DNA of 10,000 bases from Stramonita haemastoma (Eukaryota; Mollusca; Gastropoda; Neogastropoda; Muricidae), in contig CM060323.1 of assembly GCA_030674155.1 (NCBI GenBank), positions 40,400,137 through 40,410,136 of the forward strand. Direction: 5' to 3'. Shown here in pieces: positions 1 through 5,885 of the stretch. Positions within the stretch are counted from its first letter, which is position 1, and each line of letters starts with the position of its first letter. A program made the position numbers and the translations under genes. The notes under the pieces are model-generated. The model was given only the letters and a program-made list of their open reading frames with translations. It was not told the origin of the DNA and did not search any database.

Positions 1-344
1 CTTTGGTTTTGTTTTCGACATGGGAAAGAATAACACGACGTTGCAGCGTCTGATTGTATTGATGTGCTTTGATTCCAAGAGAGAAGTGACAACAAATAAA
101 TTTGTACAAAATTGAATTTTGTGTTTCTGCTTTGTTGTTGTTGTGTGTTGTTGTTGTTTGTTTGTTGTTCAGTAGCTGTCTCTGTATGTCTGCTTTTTTC
201 AGTCTGTCTTTTTTTTCTTCTTTCTGGCGGATTTTCAGAAAGTTTATTTCTTCCGTCCATACATCTTTTATTGCTGTGTATCTATAATGCTTGTACTGAT
301 GGTTTGTGTGTGCAAATGCTTTGGGGATCCACGCGGCGCGCGGT
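1..344. other. Non-coding T/TG-rich stretch, no gene recognised
   Basis: No gene or recognised mobile element is visible here. The segment is T-rich on the plus strand and holds an impure (TTG)n run at about 131-170. The open frames that cross it continue into the GT repeat and the poly-G block and have Cys/Val-rich, low-complexity products, so they are treated as composition artefacts. Confidence 0.6.
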
Positions 345-353
345 GCGCGTGCG

Positions 354-385
<32 letters not shown>

Positions 386-389
386 TGTG

Positions 390-420
<31 letters not shown>

Positions 421-466
421 TGCGTGCATGTGTGTGTGTGTGTGTTGTGTGTGTGGTGTGTGTGTA
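345..466. repeat. Compound (TG)n / (TGCG)n microsatellite
   Basis: An alternating purine-pyrimidine array in which pure TG stretches are interspersed with TGCG tetranucleotide runs, roughly at 366-387 and 401-427. Alternating GT and GC steps are the classical sequence type for left-handed Z-DNA, so this is a plausible structural site. That is an inference from sequence type only. Short TGG interruptions show the array is imperfect. Confidence 0.95.
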
Positions 467-555
467 CCACGCGCGTTACTTCCATTTCAATCTTTTCAAT
501 CTTTTGCGTCCCATCAACTTCATATGTTAATAAGAACAAAAAGTTTCAAGTGGGC

Positions 556-611
556 GGGGGGGGGGGGGGGGGGGGGGGGGAGGGCGGTGGGGGGGGGGGG
601 GGTGGAGGGGG
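556..611 (+). repeat. Poly-G block (25 G, then 14 G with interruptions)
   Basis: A pure run of 25 G lies at 556-580, followed by AGGGCGGT and a second run of 14 G at 589-602, then a G-rich tail. Such sequence can form G-quadruplexes on the plus strand. No recognised repeat family flanks it, unlike the G runs near 2.1 kb and the C run near 7.9 kb. Homopolymer length in assembled sequence is error-prone, so the exact counts may be wrong. Confidence 0.93.
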
Positions 612-1008
612 TCCTTGACCTTTTTACCTGGTCAATTAGCAGGCATACCAGCCTGTCACGATTCACCCATCTATTTCAGTCAGACTACATGCTCTAATAG
701 GCTTTTTAACAGTCAGATTAGGACTGCTCCAATAACTATTACCCAATTTCTTCTCAAAAACAGTTCATGGCAGAGTTCTAGACACCTTGCAATTCCTGGG
801 AGAAGTATTTCATTGGTATTTTTCTTCTGATGAAAAAACAAACAAGAACTTGCCAACTGCCTACTGTTGGTTTATTCTTTAGGTGGTAAAAAAAGTTAAA
901 AACAATGATCGCTGGTAATGACATGAACGGTAAATACATTTTACGGTAATTGAATTCCATGATGAGGTTTTTAACCGACTTGCTCTGGGAGGACACTGTA
1001 AATGTAGA
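612..1008. other. Unrecognised non-coding stretch
   Basis: About 400 bases with no SINE module, LINE motif or simple repeat that I recognise. Open frames on both strands are short, have no recognisable domain and show no convincing splice context. It may be unique sequence or a very old repeat. Confidence 0.5.
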
Positions 1009-1296
1009 GGTAAAGGTGTTCCATGACCTACATGGTTGTAGGATAGCGAGGCATCAGAGACATCAGCTTCTCTAGGGGCCAGCGTATTGAGGGCAGCGCC
1101 CATCTCTCTCCCTCGCTGCTTTACCTTTCCTGACCGTAAAGAAGGGCAGGTACCATTTACGGCTGGGTGAACTGGGGGAACTGCATTGAGCCAAGGTGCG
1201 CAAACGGTCCCCTATCCTACTGGTAACCACATTCGATGCCTGCTTAACATTGGCTGGGGGAAAGCGAGTGCTCTGACCACTGAGCTATCCTGTCCC
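1009..1296 (-). mobile_element. SINE family C, copy 1: tRNA-like head plus 5S rRNA-like segment
   Basis: Read on the minus strand, the element starts at about 1296 with a tRNA-like sequence containing a good A box, TAGCTCAGTGGTCAGAGC (1270-1287). No matching B box follows. The sequence instead runs directly into a 5S rRNA-like segment (about 1205-1250, beginning GTTAAGCAGG), then a non-tRNA body and a tail ending near ACACCTTTACCT. From CCCCCA onward it aligns with the plus-strand copy at 6288-6545 at roughly 85% identity by eye, which shows a dispersed family. The other copy lacks this tRNA-like head, so this copy may be a chimera or a distinct subfamily. The element has no protein-coding capacity. 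Mobilisation by LINE machinery is inferred from what SINEs generally do. The 5' boundary is the less certain one. Confidence 0.82.
1205..1250 (-). other. 5S rRNA-like segment in SINE C copy 1
   Basis: On the minus strand this reads as a degraded version of the internal control region of animal 5S rRNA: GTTAAGCAGG, then TGGTTACCAGTAGGAT, then ACCG. It has more substitutions than the copy at 6299-6343, particularly in the part equivalent to TGGATGGGTGACCG. It is far too short and diverged to be a functional 5S gene. Confidence 0.68.
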
Positions 1297-1318
1297 CTGT
1301 CTTCGGTCCATATTATTC

Positions 1319-1431
1319 CCCCTCCTGTTCCTCGACTAGAGCCTCCAAGGTTTACCAATAGTGAGGTTTTTGTGTATGCAACCGTTAATTGCCCACCATG
1401 AAGGTAGCCGCATTCCGACTTCGGGAACAAT
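1319..1431 (-). mobile_element. SINE family B 3' end, copy B1
   Basis: On the minus strand this carries the family B terminal module: GAAGTCGGAATGCGGCTACC, then ATGGTGGGCAAT, then the two tail hairpins. The first hairpin, TCACTATTGGTAA, is partly decayed. The second stem still pairs if G-U wobbles are allowed (1330-1335 with 1345-1350). Past the tail the minus strand reads GGAGGGGG, a short G-rich run like those after two other copies. Seven copies or fragments of this module occur in the window on both strands. The upstream central domain is not recognisable next to it. Block D lies further upstream on the same strand. Confidence 0.85.
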
Positions 1432-1689
1432 CCATATCTATCGTACGGCCCTTCCTCTGGAGAAATGAGGCATTTGCTTGCCTGGAGCCGCTTGTGATGT
1501 TTCTTTGCTCAGGTTTCTGGTACCTCATGCCTTGCTTCTTTCGTTTAACGCTCAGACAGCAAGTATGTTGTTTGTCATAAGAGCGAAGATGCCTTACGCT
1601 GCCGTTAAGCGCCTGACAAGTCAGGATCAGCGCATCCAACTTTAGCGTGGTGAGAGAATTGTTATCTTTCACGTCTTTCTGGAAAAGGC
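1432..1689. other. Unrecognised stretch between B1 and block D
   Basis: About 260 bases with no recognised element. The corresponding interval between the other B and D copies (about 8026-8084) is much shorter and does not align convincingly, so this may be an insertion or unrelated sequence. Open frames crossing it show no recognisable protein domain. Confidence 0.45.
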
Positions 1690-1836
1690 AAGAGAATGGA
1701 ACAAACAATGCAGAAGAAGGAGGTGACAGGGAGAAAAGGAAAAAAGACATAAACAAAGAAAGGGTACAAAAGAGGGAATTCCTAGCACAAAATACCAGAA
1801 GGTGGGGATGCTGTTCACGCTGAAGACCCCCCCCCC
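1690..1836 (-). repeat. Dispersed repeat block D, copy 1
   Basis: This shares a recognisable core with 8085-8205. The plus-strand landmarks in order are AAAGAGG, AATTCCTAGCACA, AGGTGGGGATGCT and a C run; the second copy reads AATTTCTAGCACA and AGGTGGGGATGCTT. In both places the block lies on the same side of a minus-strand B tail, so block D is probably the upstream part of a longer element ending in that tail. Here the terminal C run has grown to ten bases (1827-1836), against five in the other copy. The flank towards 1690 is A/G-rich and the boundary is soft. Confidence 0.65.
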
Positions 1837-1935
1837 ACCCCTCCACGGCGACCACACGGGGGGATAATGTCTTGCTGCGGAATGTCACGGTTGTGGAGGC
1901 TGCATGATGCTCATATCACTGACGTTGAGGAGGAT

Positions 1936-2135
1936 GCAATGAGACTGTAACCCGAGGCCCCGTATGCAAATGCACAAAGAACGTCTTGCACATGCGTGGA
2001 AAAACCCGTTTCGCCTTTTGGAAGCCATTTCGTGCCAAGAGGAACGGATGATAAAAACATCAAAGAACGCATGCACACACAGGTGTTGTGTTTAGAAACC
2101 ATCCCTGAAATAGGAATGACGTTACCTAAATGGCT

Positions 2136-2185
<50 letters not shown>

Positions 2186-2259
2186 GGATGGTCGTATTTG
2201 CCAAAATTTCACTGTCAGTGAACCTCAGAAGTCTAGCCGAGGAACGGGGGGGGGGGGGG
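1936..2259 (+). mobile_element. SINE family B, copy B2, with internal and terminal poly-G
   Basis: Central domain and tail are both present. It begins near GCAATGAGACTGTAACCCGA, continues through GGCCCCGTATGC, the Met-free block around TTTTGGAAGCC and the GCATGCACACACAGGTGT segment, to CATCCCTGAAATAGGAATGA. Where other copies read ATGGTGGGCAA, this copy has a 47-base G run (2136-2182). The tail resumes with ATGGTCGTATTTGCC and two hairpins: TCACTGTCAGTGA (2209-2221), then CCTCAG pairing with CCGAGG (2223-2242). A 14-base G run (2246-2259) follows directly. No tRNA-like head is recognisable, so the copy is probably 5'-truncated. Confidence 0.85.
2136..2182 (+). repeat. 47-base pure poly-G run inside SINE B2
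   Basis: An uninterrupted run of 47 G. By comparison with other B copies (ATGGTGGGCAAA) it occupies the site of a short GGTGGG seed, which suggests expansion in place rather than insertion of foreign sequence. It has strong G-quadruplex potential. The assembled length should be treated with caution. Confidence 0.93.
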
Positions 2260-2345
2260 AAGAACAAAGGTTATCCAGCAGGTGAGAATGATGCAGTGTG
2301 ATGCAGATAATCAACACTGCAGCAGGGGAACAGCCTCAAGTCACA

Positions 2346-2737
2346 GTTTGTTCTGGCAGCTCTACCTTACTGGAAAGAGACAAAATAAACGCAGCCAAAA
2401 TGGGGTTCTACAGGCGACCTCTACAGTCAAATGGTCGGAGAGAAGAACTATGAAATTATTCTTGACGAACTCACAGTGCAAAGACAAAAATGTTGGCTGA
2501 AATTGTGAGTGAAAACTGGGATATGTTGGTCATGCAAACAGAAACACACACACACACACAAATCTGATGGAGACATTTCTCCAAGGTAAGGTTGAGGGTA
2601 GAAAGAAAAAGAGGCAGACTAACAACATCCTACATTGCCAACATCACTGAGATCAGTGGTCTGGGAGGAGGGCTAAGGAGATCGTAGAACTCAGTAGAGA
2701 CAGAGAAAGATGGCAAACACTGGTGGCATTGCGATGA
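2346..2737 (+). pseudogene. Decayed LINE reverse transcriptase C-terminal fragment (LINE-1 of this window)
   Basis: Conceptual translation, switching frames, recovers the conserved C-terminal signature of one large group of non-LTR (RTE-like in general look) reverse transcriptases. The pieces in order are ERDKINAAKMGFYRRPLQ (about 2373-2420; the usual pattern is an Ala-Met-Trp-Phe-x-Arg-Arg motif), a Trp-Ser-Glu-Arg-Arg-Thr piece, NYEIILDELTVQRQ (from 2446), MLAEIVSEN (from 2490), LGYVGHANRN (from 2516; usual LRxFGHVxR), NLMETFLQGKVEGRKKKRQ (from 2561), ANITEISGLG (from 2637) and KEIVELSRDRERWQTLVAL (from 2675). At least four frame changes are needed. A short (CA)n tract at 2544-2560 has grown within the gap between motifs without breaking the frame. 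The catalytic core is absent. The pseudogene call is firm; the clade is uncertain. Confidence 0.85.
2544..2560. repeat. Short (CA)n microsatellite inside the LINE remnant
   Basis: About eight CA units lie between the recognisable LGYVGHANRN and NLMETFLQGK motifs of the decayed reverse transcriptase. Both flanking motifs stay in the same frame, so the tract length is compatible with in-frame growth in variable linker sequence. Confidence 0.85.
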
Positions 2738-2935
2738 GCTTCTGCGGTAACAGCGATGATGAAGACAGGTGAAAATGGGACCTTGTGCAGACAGAAAAAA
2801 CTGACTTTGTAAGAACAAAAGCCATTCCAATACATAAACTTACAGACACCCATCCCATCTAAAAAAAAAAAAAGAGGAGAAAATTTATTCAAATGTAAAA
2901 GTCATGCTGAATGAAAATGACGTACGCTATGCCCA

Positions 2936-3228
2936 ATGGTTTTATAAAGACCTTTCGACTTCAATCGCATGGGTCCATATAGTTGTGGGTTCGATTCTCG
3001 GCGGTGTCTGGGGAATTTAGCCTTAAGAGTGGGGATTTTTACGATCTCCCAGGTCAAGTTCAAGTGCAGACCTGCAATACTTTAATTCCCGCAGCGTTGG
3101 TGGGTTACGGAAACATAAATATACCCAGCATACATCCCCAAAGTAGGAATGCACTATTTTCATGATGGGCAAAAACGGTCGCCTACGTAAAATCTCACCA
3201 TTGGTGAACTGGGATATATAAGGAACGA
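2936..3228 (+). mobile_element. SINE with tRNA-like head and B-type tail (copy B3)
   Basis: The head is tRNA-like. It has a degenerate A box around 2937-2950, an anticodon-arm-like TCGACTTCAATCGCA, and a clear B box, GGTTCGATTCT (2988-2998). The body reads GATTTTTACGATCTCCCAGG (3036-3055) and GTGCAGACCTGCAATAC, which I recognise from memory as a common molluscan SINE body. It then continues through GGTGGGTTACGGAAACATAA and ACCCAGCATACATCCCC into the B-type 3' module with ATGGGCAAAAACGGTC and the perfect hairpin TCACCATTGGTGA (3195-3207). The second tail hairpin has been lost after GAACTGGG. The A box looks too damaged for strong polymerase III activity, so this is probably a dead copy. Confidence 0.82.
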
Positions 3229-3651
3229 AAAAAAAACTTTGAGTGCTTATGAGTGATAACTTCTTGTGACTGAGTGTTCCAAACATCAGAACAGATTCTG
3301 GATCTTGGTCTCGAACAAAATTCTTTTTTTGTTGTTGGTTTGTTAAATCTTTTTTTTTTTTTTTCAACCTTGCCAGCGCATTCATTGATGTAATTGAGAC
3401 CTGAATCCAAATTTGATCTCTTGATTGTGGATCTCCAACCTCTCGTGATGGCCCCGAGGCGGCCTGACATTGATCCAGCTTTCTGTGGACTACTGATCTG
3501 GAAGACCTACACAACGAATCGGTCATGGCTGAGGCGGAGAGATCGAAATGAGCAACGTAGGAACAGCAGACAGCCCACAACCCTGACACCGTTGGAAGGG
3601 ACTTTCCCCTGGAACTAAGTCAGTTACCCACTCACTATCCTGAAGTCCTTC
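3229..3651. other. Unrecognised stretch with A/T homopolymers
   Basis: This contains an A run near 3230-3236, T runs near 3322-3329 and 3350-3364, and a more GC-balanced part at about 3390-3600. The GC-balanced part is open on both strands (plus 3394-3618; minus frames that also run through the neighbouring SINE). None of the predicted products shows a domain I recognise, and the minus frame crosses B3 and homopolymers, which argues against a real exon. It could be unique sequence or an unidentified old repeat. Confidence 0.45.
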
Positions 3652-3725
3652 CAATGAGACTTTGAACCAGCGTCCCGTGTGCGATTCTCACCAAGAACAT
3701 CTGACGCACGCGTTAAAAAACCCAT
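3652..3725 (+). mobile_element. SINE A/B central-domain fragment (copy B4)
   Basis: The segment starting AATGAGACTTTGAACC, with GTCCCGTGTGCGATTCTC, AAGAACATCTGACGCACGCG and TTAAAAAACCCATTCAC, matches the central domain at 5896-5975, which runs GATGAGACTATAAACCGAGG, CCCCGTGTGCGAACGCTCGC and AGAACATCTTGCCCACGTGT. The rest of the element is not adjacent, so this is a fragment or the 5' part of a rearranged copy continuing at 3948. Confidence 0.68.
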
Positions 3726-3884
3726 TCACTTTTCTTTTCTGTTTCCCTCCTTTTATTTCCAGGATAATGAAAACAAAGTACTTTTTAACATCCAGTCCCG
3801 TGTGCATGCGGTTTTTCAAAATTTTACCATCGTTCCCACCAGCAGAAAATGGCTACTCTCCCGAAATGCGGAACAGGTTCAACA

Positions 3885-3945
3885 TTTGCGTAGTATGTTC
3901 TGTGTGCGTTTGGACAAAGGACCTCGGTTTATAGTCTTACCCGAA
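3885..3945 (-). mobile_element. Inverted SINE A/B central-domain fragment
   Basis: The plus strand reads GGACCTCGGTTTATAGTCTT followed by ACCCGAAGG, the reverse complement of the CGGATGAGACTATAAACCGA central-domain start. It is immediately followed by a plus-strand B segment. The join lies in a near-palindrome, CCGAAGGGCCTTTCGG (3941-3956). The outer limit at 3885 is approximate. Confidence 0.68.
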
Positions 3946-3947
3946 GG

Positions 3948-4146
3948 GCCTTTCGGAAGAGTAGGCCATTAAGGGACAGAAGGAACAGATGACAATTTAA
4001 TACAAAAAACCACCAAAGCTGCATGCACACCGGTGTGTTTAGACATCATCCCTGAAGTCGGAATGCGGCTACCTTAATGGTAGTAAATTGTCGTATAATC
4101 CAAAGTCTCACCATTCAGTGTACTTTGGAGCTCCGCGAGGAAAAAA
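3948..4146 (+). mobile_element. SINE family B, copy B5
   Basis: The order of blocks is as in B6 and B2: CCTTTCGGAAGAGTAGGCCA, GGAACAGATGACAATTTAAT, GCATGCACACCGGTGTGTTT, AGACATCATCCCTGAAGTCG, GAATGCGGCTACCTTAATGG, and then a tail starting TCACCATTCAGTGTA (from 4108). The second hairpin is eroded to CTTTGGAGCTCCGCGAGG. The 3' end is followed by an A run (about 4141-4147), not the G run seen after B2 and B7. The start of the central domain is missing and is replaced by the inverted fragment at 3885-3945. Confidence 0.85.
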
Positions 4147-4456
4147 ATAAACCCACCCCAAAACCATCCCCCTCATCACCACTGACCTTTGTACTCCAAC
4201 CGCCCCCCCCCTTCCTTTAGCTGATGCCTACACCCCCCTCCCCCCCTGGCCCCTCCAATCCCAGACGCACCCCTGACCCGCTCCCTTCACCGAAAAGATT
4301 GTGGTTGATTCATGTTTTACGTCCCCGAATCGTGACAGTAGGAAATTGTGAGTGTATGGATTGGAAGACTGTTAACGTAAGAGTGTTAATTAATGTGGTC
4401 GATCCCTAAACACGTCCGCTGCTTTATGCTGTTCTTTCTCCATCCATCATTTGGCC
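4147..4456. other. C-rich then unrecognised non-coding stretch
   Basis: From about 4150 to 4275 the plus strand is strongly C-rich, with a nine-base C run at 4203-4211 and several CCCCCC groups. After that comes ordinary sequence without a recognised repeat or coding signal up to the TTCC array. Confidence 0.6.
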
Positions 4457-4670
4457 CTTCCTTTCTTTCTTTCCTTCCTTCCTTCCTTCCTTCCTTCCTT
4501 CCTTCCTTCCTTCCTTCCTTCCCTCCTGCCCTGTTCTGTGTCTGTGTCTGTGTCTGTGTGTTTGTCTGTGTGTCTCTTGTGTGTGTGTCTGTTTGACTGT
4601 CTGTCTGTGTCTGTCTATCTGTCTGTCTCTGTCTGTCTGTCTCTGTCTCTGTCTGTCTGTCTCTCTGTTT
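4457..4670. repeat. (TTCC)n followed by (CTGT)n/(CTGTGT)n microsatellites
   Basis: A CTTT/TTCC tetranucleotide array at 4457-4527 is followed by an interrupted CTGT, CTGTGT and CTGTCT array at about 4535-4670. All motifs are pyrimidine-rich on the plus strand. Long open frames here encode monotonous Ser/Leu/Val/Cys or Asp/Arg/Gln repeats and are artefacts of the array. Confidence 0.95.
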
Positions 4671-4674
4671 TGCT

Positions 4675-4717
4675 TATATATATACATGTTTATATATACA
4701 TTTATACACATATAAAT
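4675..4717. repeat. AT-rich (TA)n-like tract
   Basis: An impure TATATA / CATATA tract directly follows the CTGT array. It is easily melted, low-complexity sequence and no TATA-box function is implied. Confidence 0.85.
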
Positions 4718-4802
4718 ATCTAGAATATAATATGAAAAACCAAACTGTTGTCATCATCCTGTATCCCCATTAGAAGGGACCATGGCCTACACTGATTAAG
4801 AT

Positions 4803-4817
4803 CTCTCTCTCTCTGTC

Positions 4818-4855
<38 letters not shown>

Positions 4856-4983
4856 AGTCTGTCTGTCTGTCTGTTTGTCTGTTTGTCTGTCTGTCTGTCT
4901 CTGTTACCCATGAAAAATAAAGATTATTCATTCATTCATTCATTCTCTCCCTCTCTCCCCTCTCTCTCCCCCTGTCTCTCTCA
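4803..4983. repeat. (CT)n(GTCT)n, (ATTC)n and CT-rich microsatellites
   Basis: A CT run and a long GTCT tetranucleotide array lie at 4803-4903. After 20 bases of ordinary sequence come an ATTC array (4924-4945) and an impure CT/CCCT tract to about 4983. The ATTC array follows CCATGAAAAATAAAGATT, which might be the A-rich end of an old retroelement, but no element body is recognised upstream. Confidence 0.93.
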
Positions 4984-5311
4984 CCTCCTCTGCCTTACAA
5001 TGTTAAATTTTAACCGTGAAGCCGAAATGAGATACGCTCCCACCCACCCCACCCCCACCCCCTACTCCTTCTGAAATGGTCCCCGTCATCCACACAGCGT
5101 GAGGACTATGCTGTTTCTCATCTCATTGTGAACAATGAACAAAGGGGATGAACACAATGACAATGAAGCCCTGAAAATACAATATTCTCCAAACCATTTG
5201 ACATAACTGCATGAAAATGATAATAGTTGACTGTACACATAACCCTAGATATAAGCAAAAATAATCTGAAGGTGAACACAGTATTGTTGGGTTAATAATC
5301 ATTAAAAAAAT
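4984..5311. other. Unrecognised non-coding stretch
   Basis: No repeat family or coding signal is seen, apart from a C-rich group at 5041-5061 and an A run at 5304-5310 next to the 3' end of the family A SINE. The A run's complement, TTTTTTT, lies just beyond the SINE tail on the SINE's strand. Confidence 0.5.
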
Positions 5312-5537
5312 CATACCACTTAGTGTCACAGCAGATTTCTCTGCGTGAAATTCGGGCTTCTCTCCTCGGGGAGAGAGCGCGTCGCCACAAGTGCAGCATC
5401 ACCCATATTTTTCTTTTTCCTGTCTGCAGTTGTATTTGTTTCCCTATCAGTCTGGCATCTTTCTACAGAATTTTGCCAGGGACAACCCTCTTGTAGCCGT
5501 GGGTTCTTTTACGTGTGCTAAAAAATGTGTATGTATG

Positions 5538-5568
<31 letters not shown>

Positions 5569-5712
5569 TAGCACCCAGACCACCACTCATGGTCTAATGA
5601 ATGGGGGAAGAGTTTGGGGCCCAAACGGGATTCGAACCACCGCAAACTCCGACCCGGACTTTTCGCTTTCTACGAAGGCGCGTTACCTCTAGACCACCGA
5701 TCCACCGATCCA
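5312..5712 (-). mobile_element. SINE family A, well preserved tRNA-headed copy
   Basis: Read on the minus strand from 5712, the tRNA-like head has an A box TGGTCTAGAGGTAACG (5681-5696) and a near-perfect B box GGTTCGAATCCC (5627-5638), the split promoter expected of a tRNA-derived SINE. The central domain follows: CTTTCGGATGAGACAATAAA, CCGAGGTCCC, then CACACGTAAAAGAACCCACG and GGGTTGTCCCTGGCAAAATT. The 3' part contains GCGACGCGCTCTCTCCCCGA and GCCCGAATTTCACGCAGAGA, and ends near CACTAAGTGGTATGA. I recognise this body from memory as a very common gastropod repeat; no search was done. At about 400 bases it is long for a SINE but near full length for this layout. Both promoter boxes look intact, so it may be one of the younger copies. 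Just upstream of the head, CCACCGATC is repeated in tandem (from 5695). Confidence 0.88.
5627..5696 (-). promoter_or_regulatory. Split RNA polymerase III promoter (A and B boxes) of SINE A
   Basis: The A box TGGTCTAGAGGTAACG (revcomp of 5681-5696) and the B box GGTTCGAATCCC (revcomp of 5627-5638) are separated by 42 bases. That spacing is normal for a tRNA-type promoter. Their integrity suggests, but does not show, that the copy could be transcribed. Confidence 0.75.
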
Positions 5713-5835
5713 TTGGGCGTTCCCCAGCTTAACACCCTGGGGGTCACCCAGAATATGCACTCTGTCTCACTCATCCCACCTGAGAATCCCTGTGAGTGCA
5801 CACTGGATAAGAAGTTAGCTGTTTGACTGTTTTCA
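5713..5835. other. Short unrecognised spacer
   Basis: Between SINE A and the inverted B fragment. It contains GGGCGTTCCCCAGC and CACCCTGGGGGTCACCC; no gene or repeat is recognised. Confidence 0.4.
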
Positions 5836-5882
5836 AGTACTTTGCCATATAGGCAGCTATACTCCGACTTTTAGAGGAATTT
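5836..5882 (-). mobile_element. Inverted SINE B-type 3' module fragment
   Basis: The plus strand reads GACTGTTTTCAAGTACTTTG, CCATATAGGCAGCTATACTC and CGACTTTTAG. Its complement resembles the segment around GGAATGCGGCTACCTTAATG and GGGCAAAAACGGTC of the B tail. It closely resembles a GGAGTATGGCTGCCTACATG-type variant that I remember from molluscan repeats. It stops a few bases before a plus-strand central domain begins, giving a head-to-head arrangement. Confidence 0.62.
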
Positions 5883-5885
5883 GTC

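Noticed and set aside
112..697. Overlapping open frames of up to 168 codons rich in Cys, Val and Gly
   Set aside because: They translate the GT/GCGT array and poly-G block, the composition is monotonous, and several frames on both strands are open at once.
1911..2301. Open frames with long Pro or Gly runs
   Set aside because: They translate SINE B2 and its poly-G run; the SINE explains the sequence.
3023..3589. 188-codon minus-strand open frame
   Set aside because: It crosses SINE B3 and A/T homopolymers and has no recognised domain; the part at 3390-3589 remains unexplained but is not supported as a gene.
3735..3765. Splice acceptor (pyrimidine tract followed by TTTCCAG) before an exon
   Set aside because: No supported exon follows; pyrimidine-rich stretches are frequent here and the match is expected by chance.
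4675..4717. TATA-box promoter
   Set aside because: A simple AT-rich tract within microsatellites with no gene downstream.
4424..4911. CRISPR-like or tandem structural array from regularly spaced short repeats
   Set aside because: The units are 2-6 base microsatellite motifs without unique spacers.
5627..5712. A functional tRNA gene, suggested by intact A and B boxes
   Set aside because: The segment does not fold convincingly into a mature tRNA with a paired acceptor stem, and it is joined to a known-looking SINE body.
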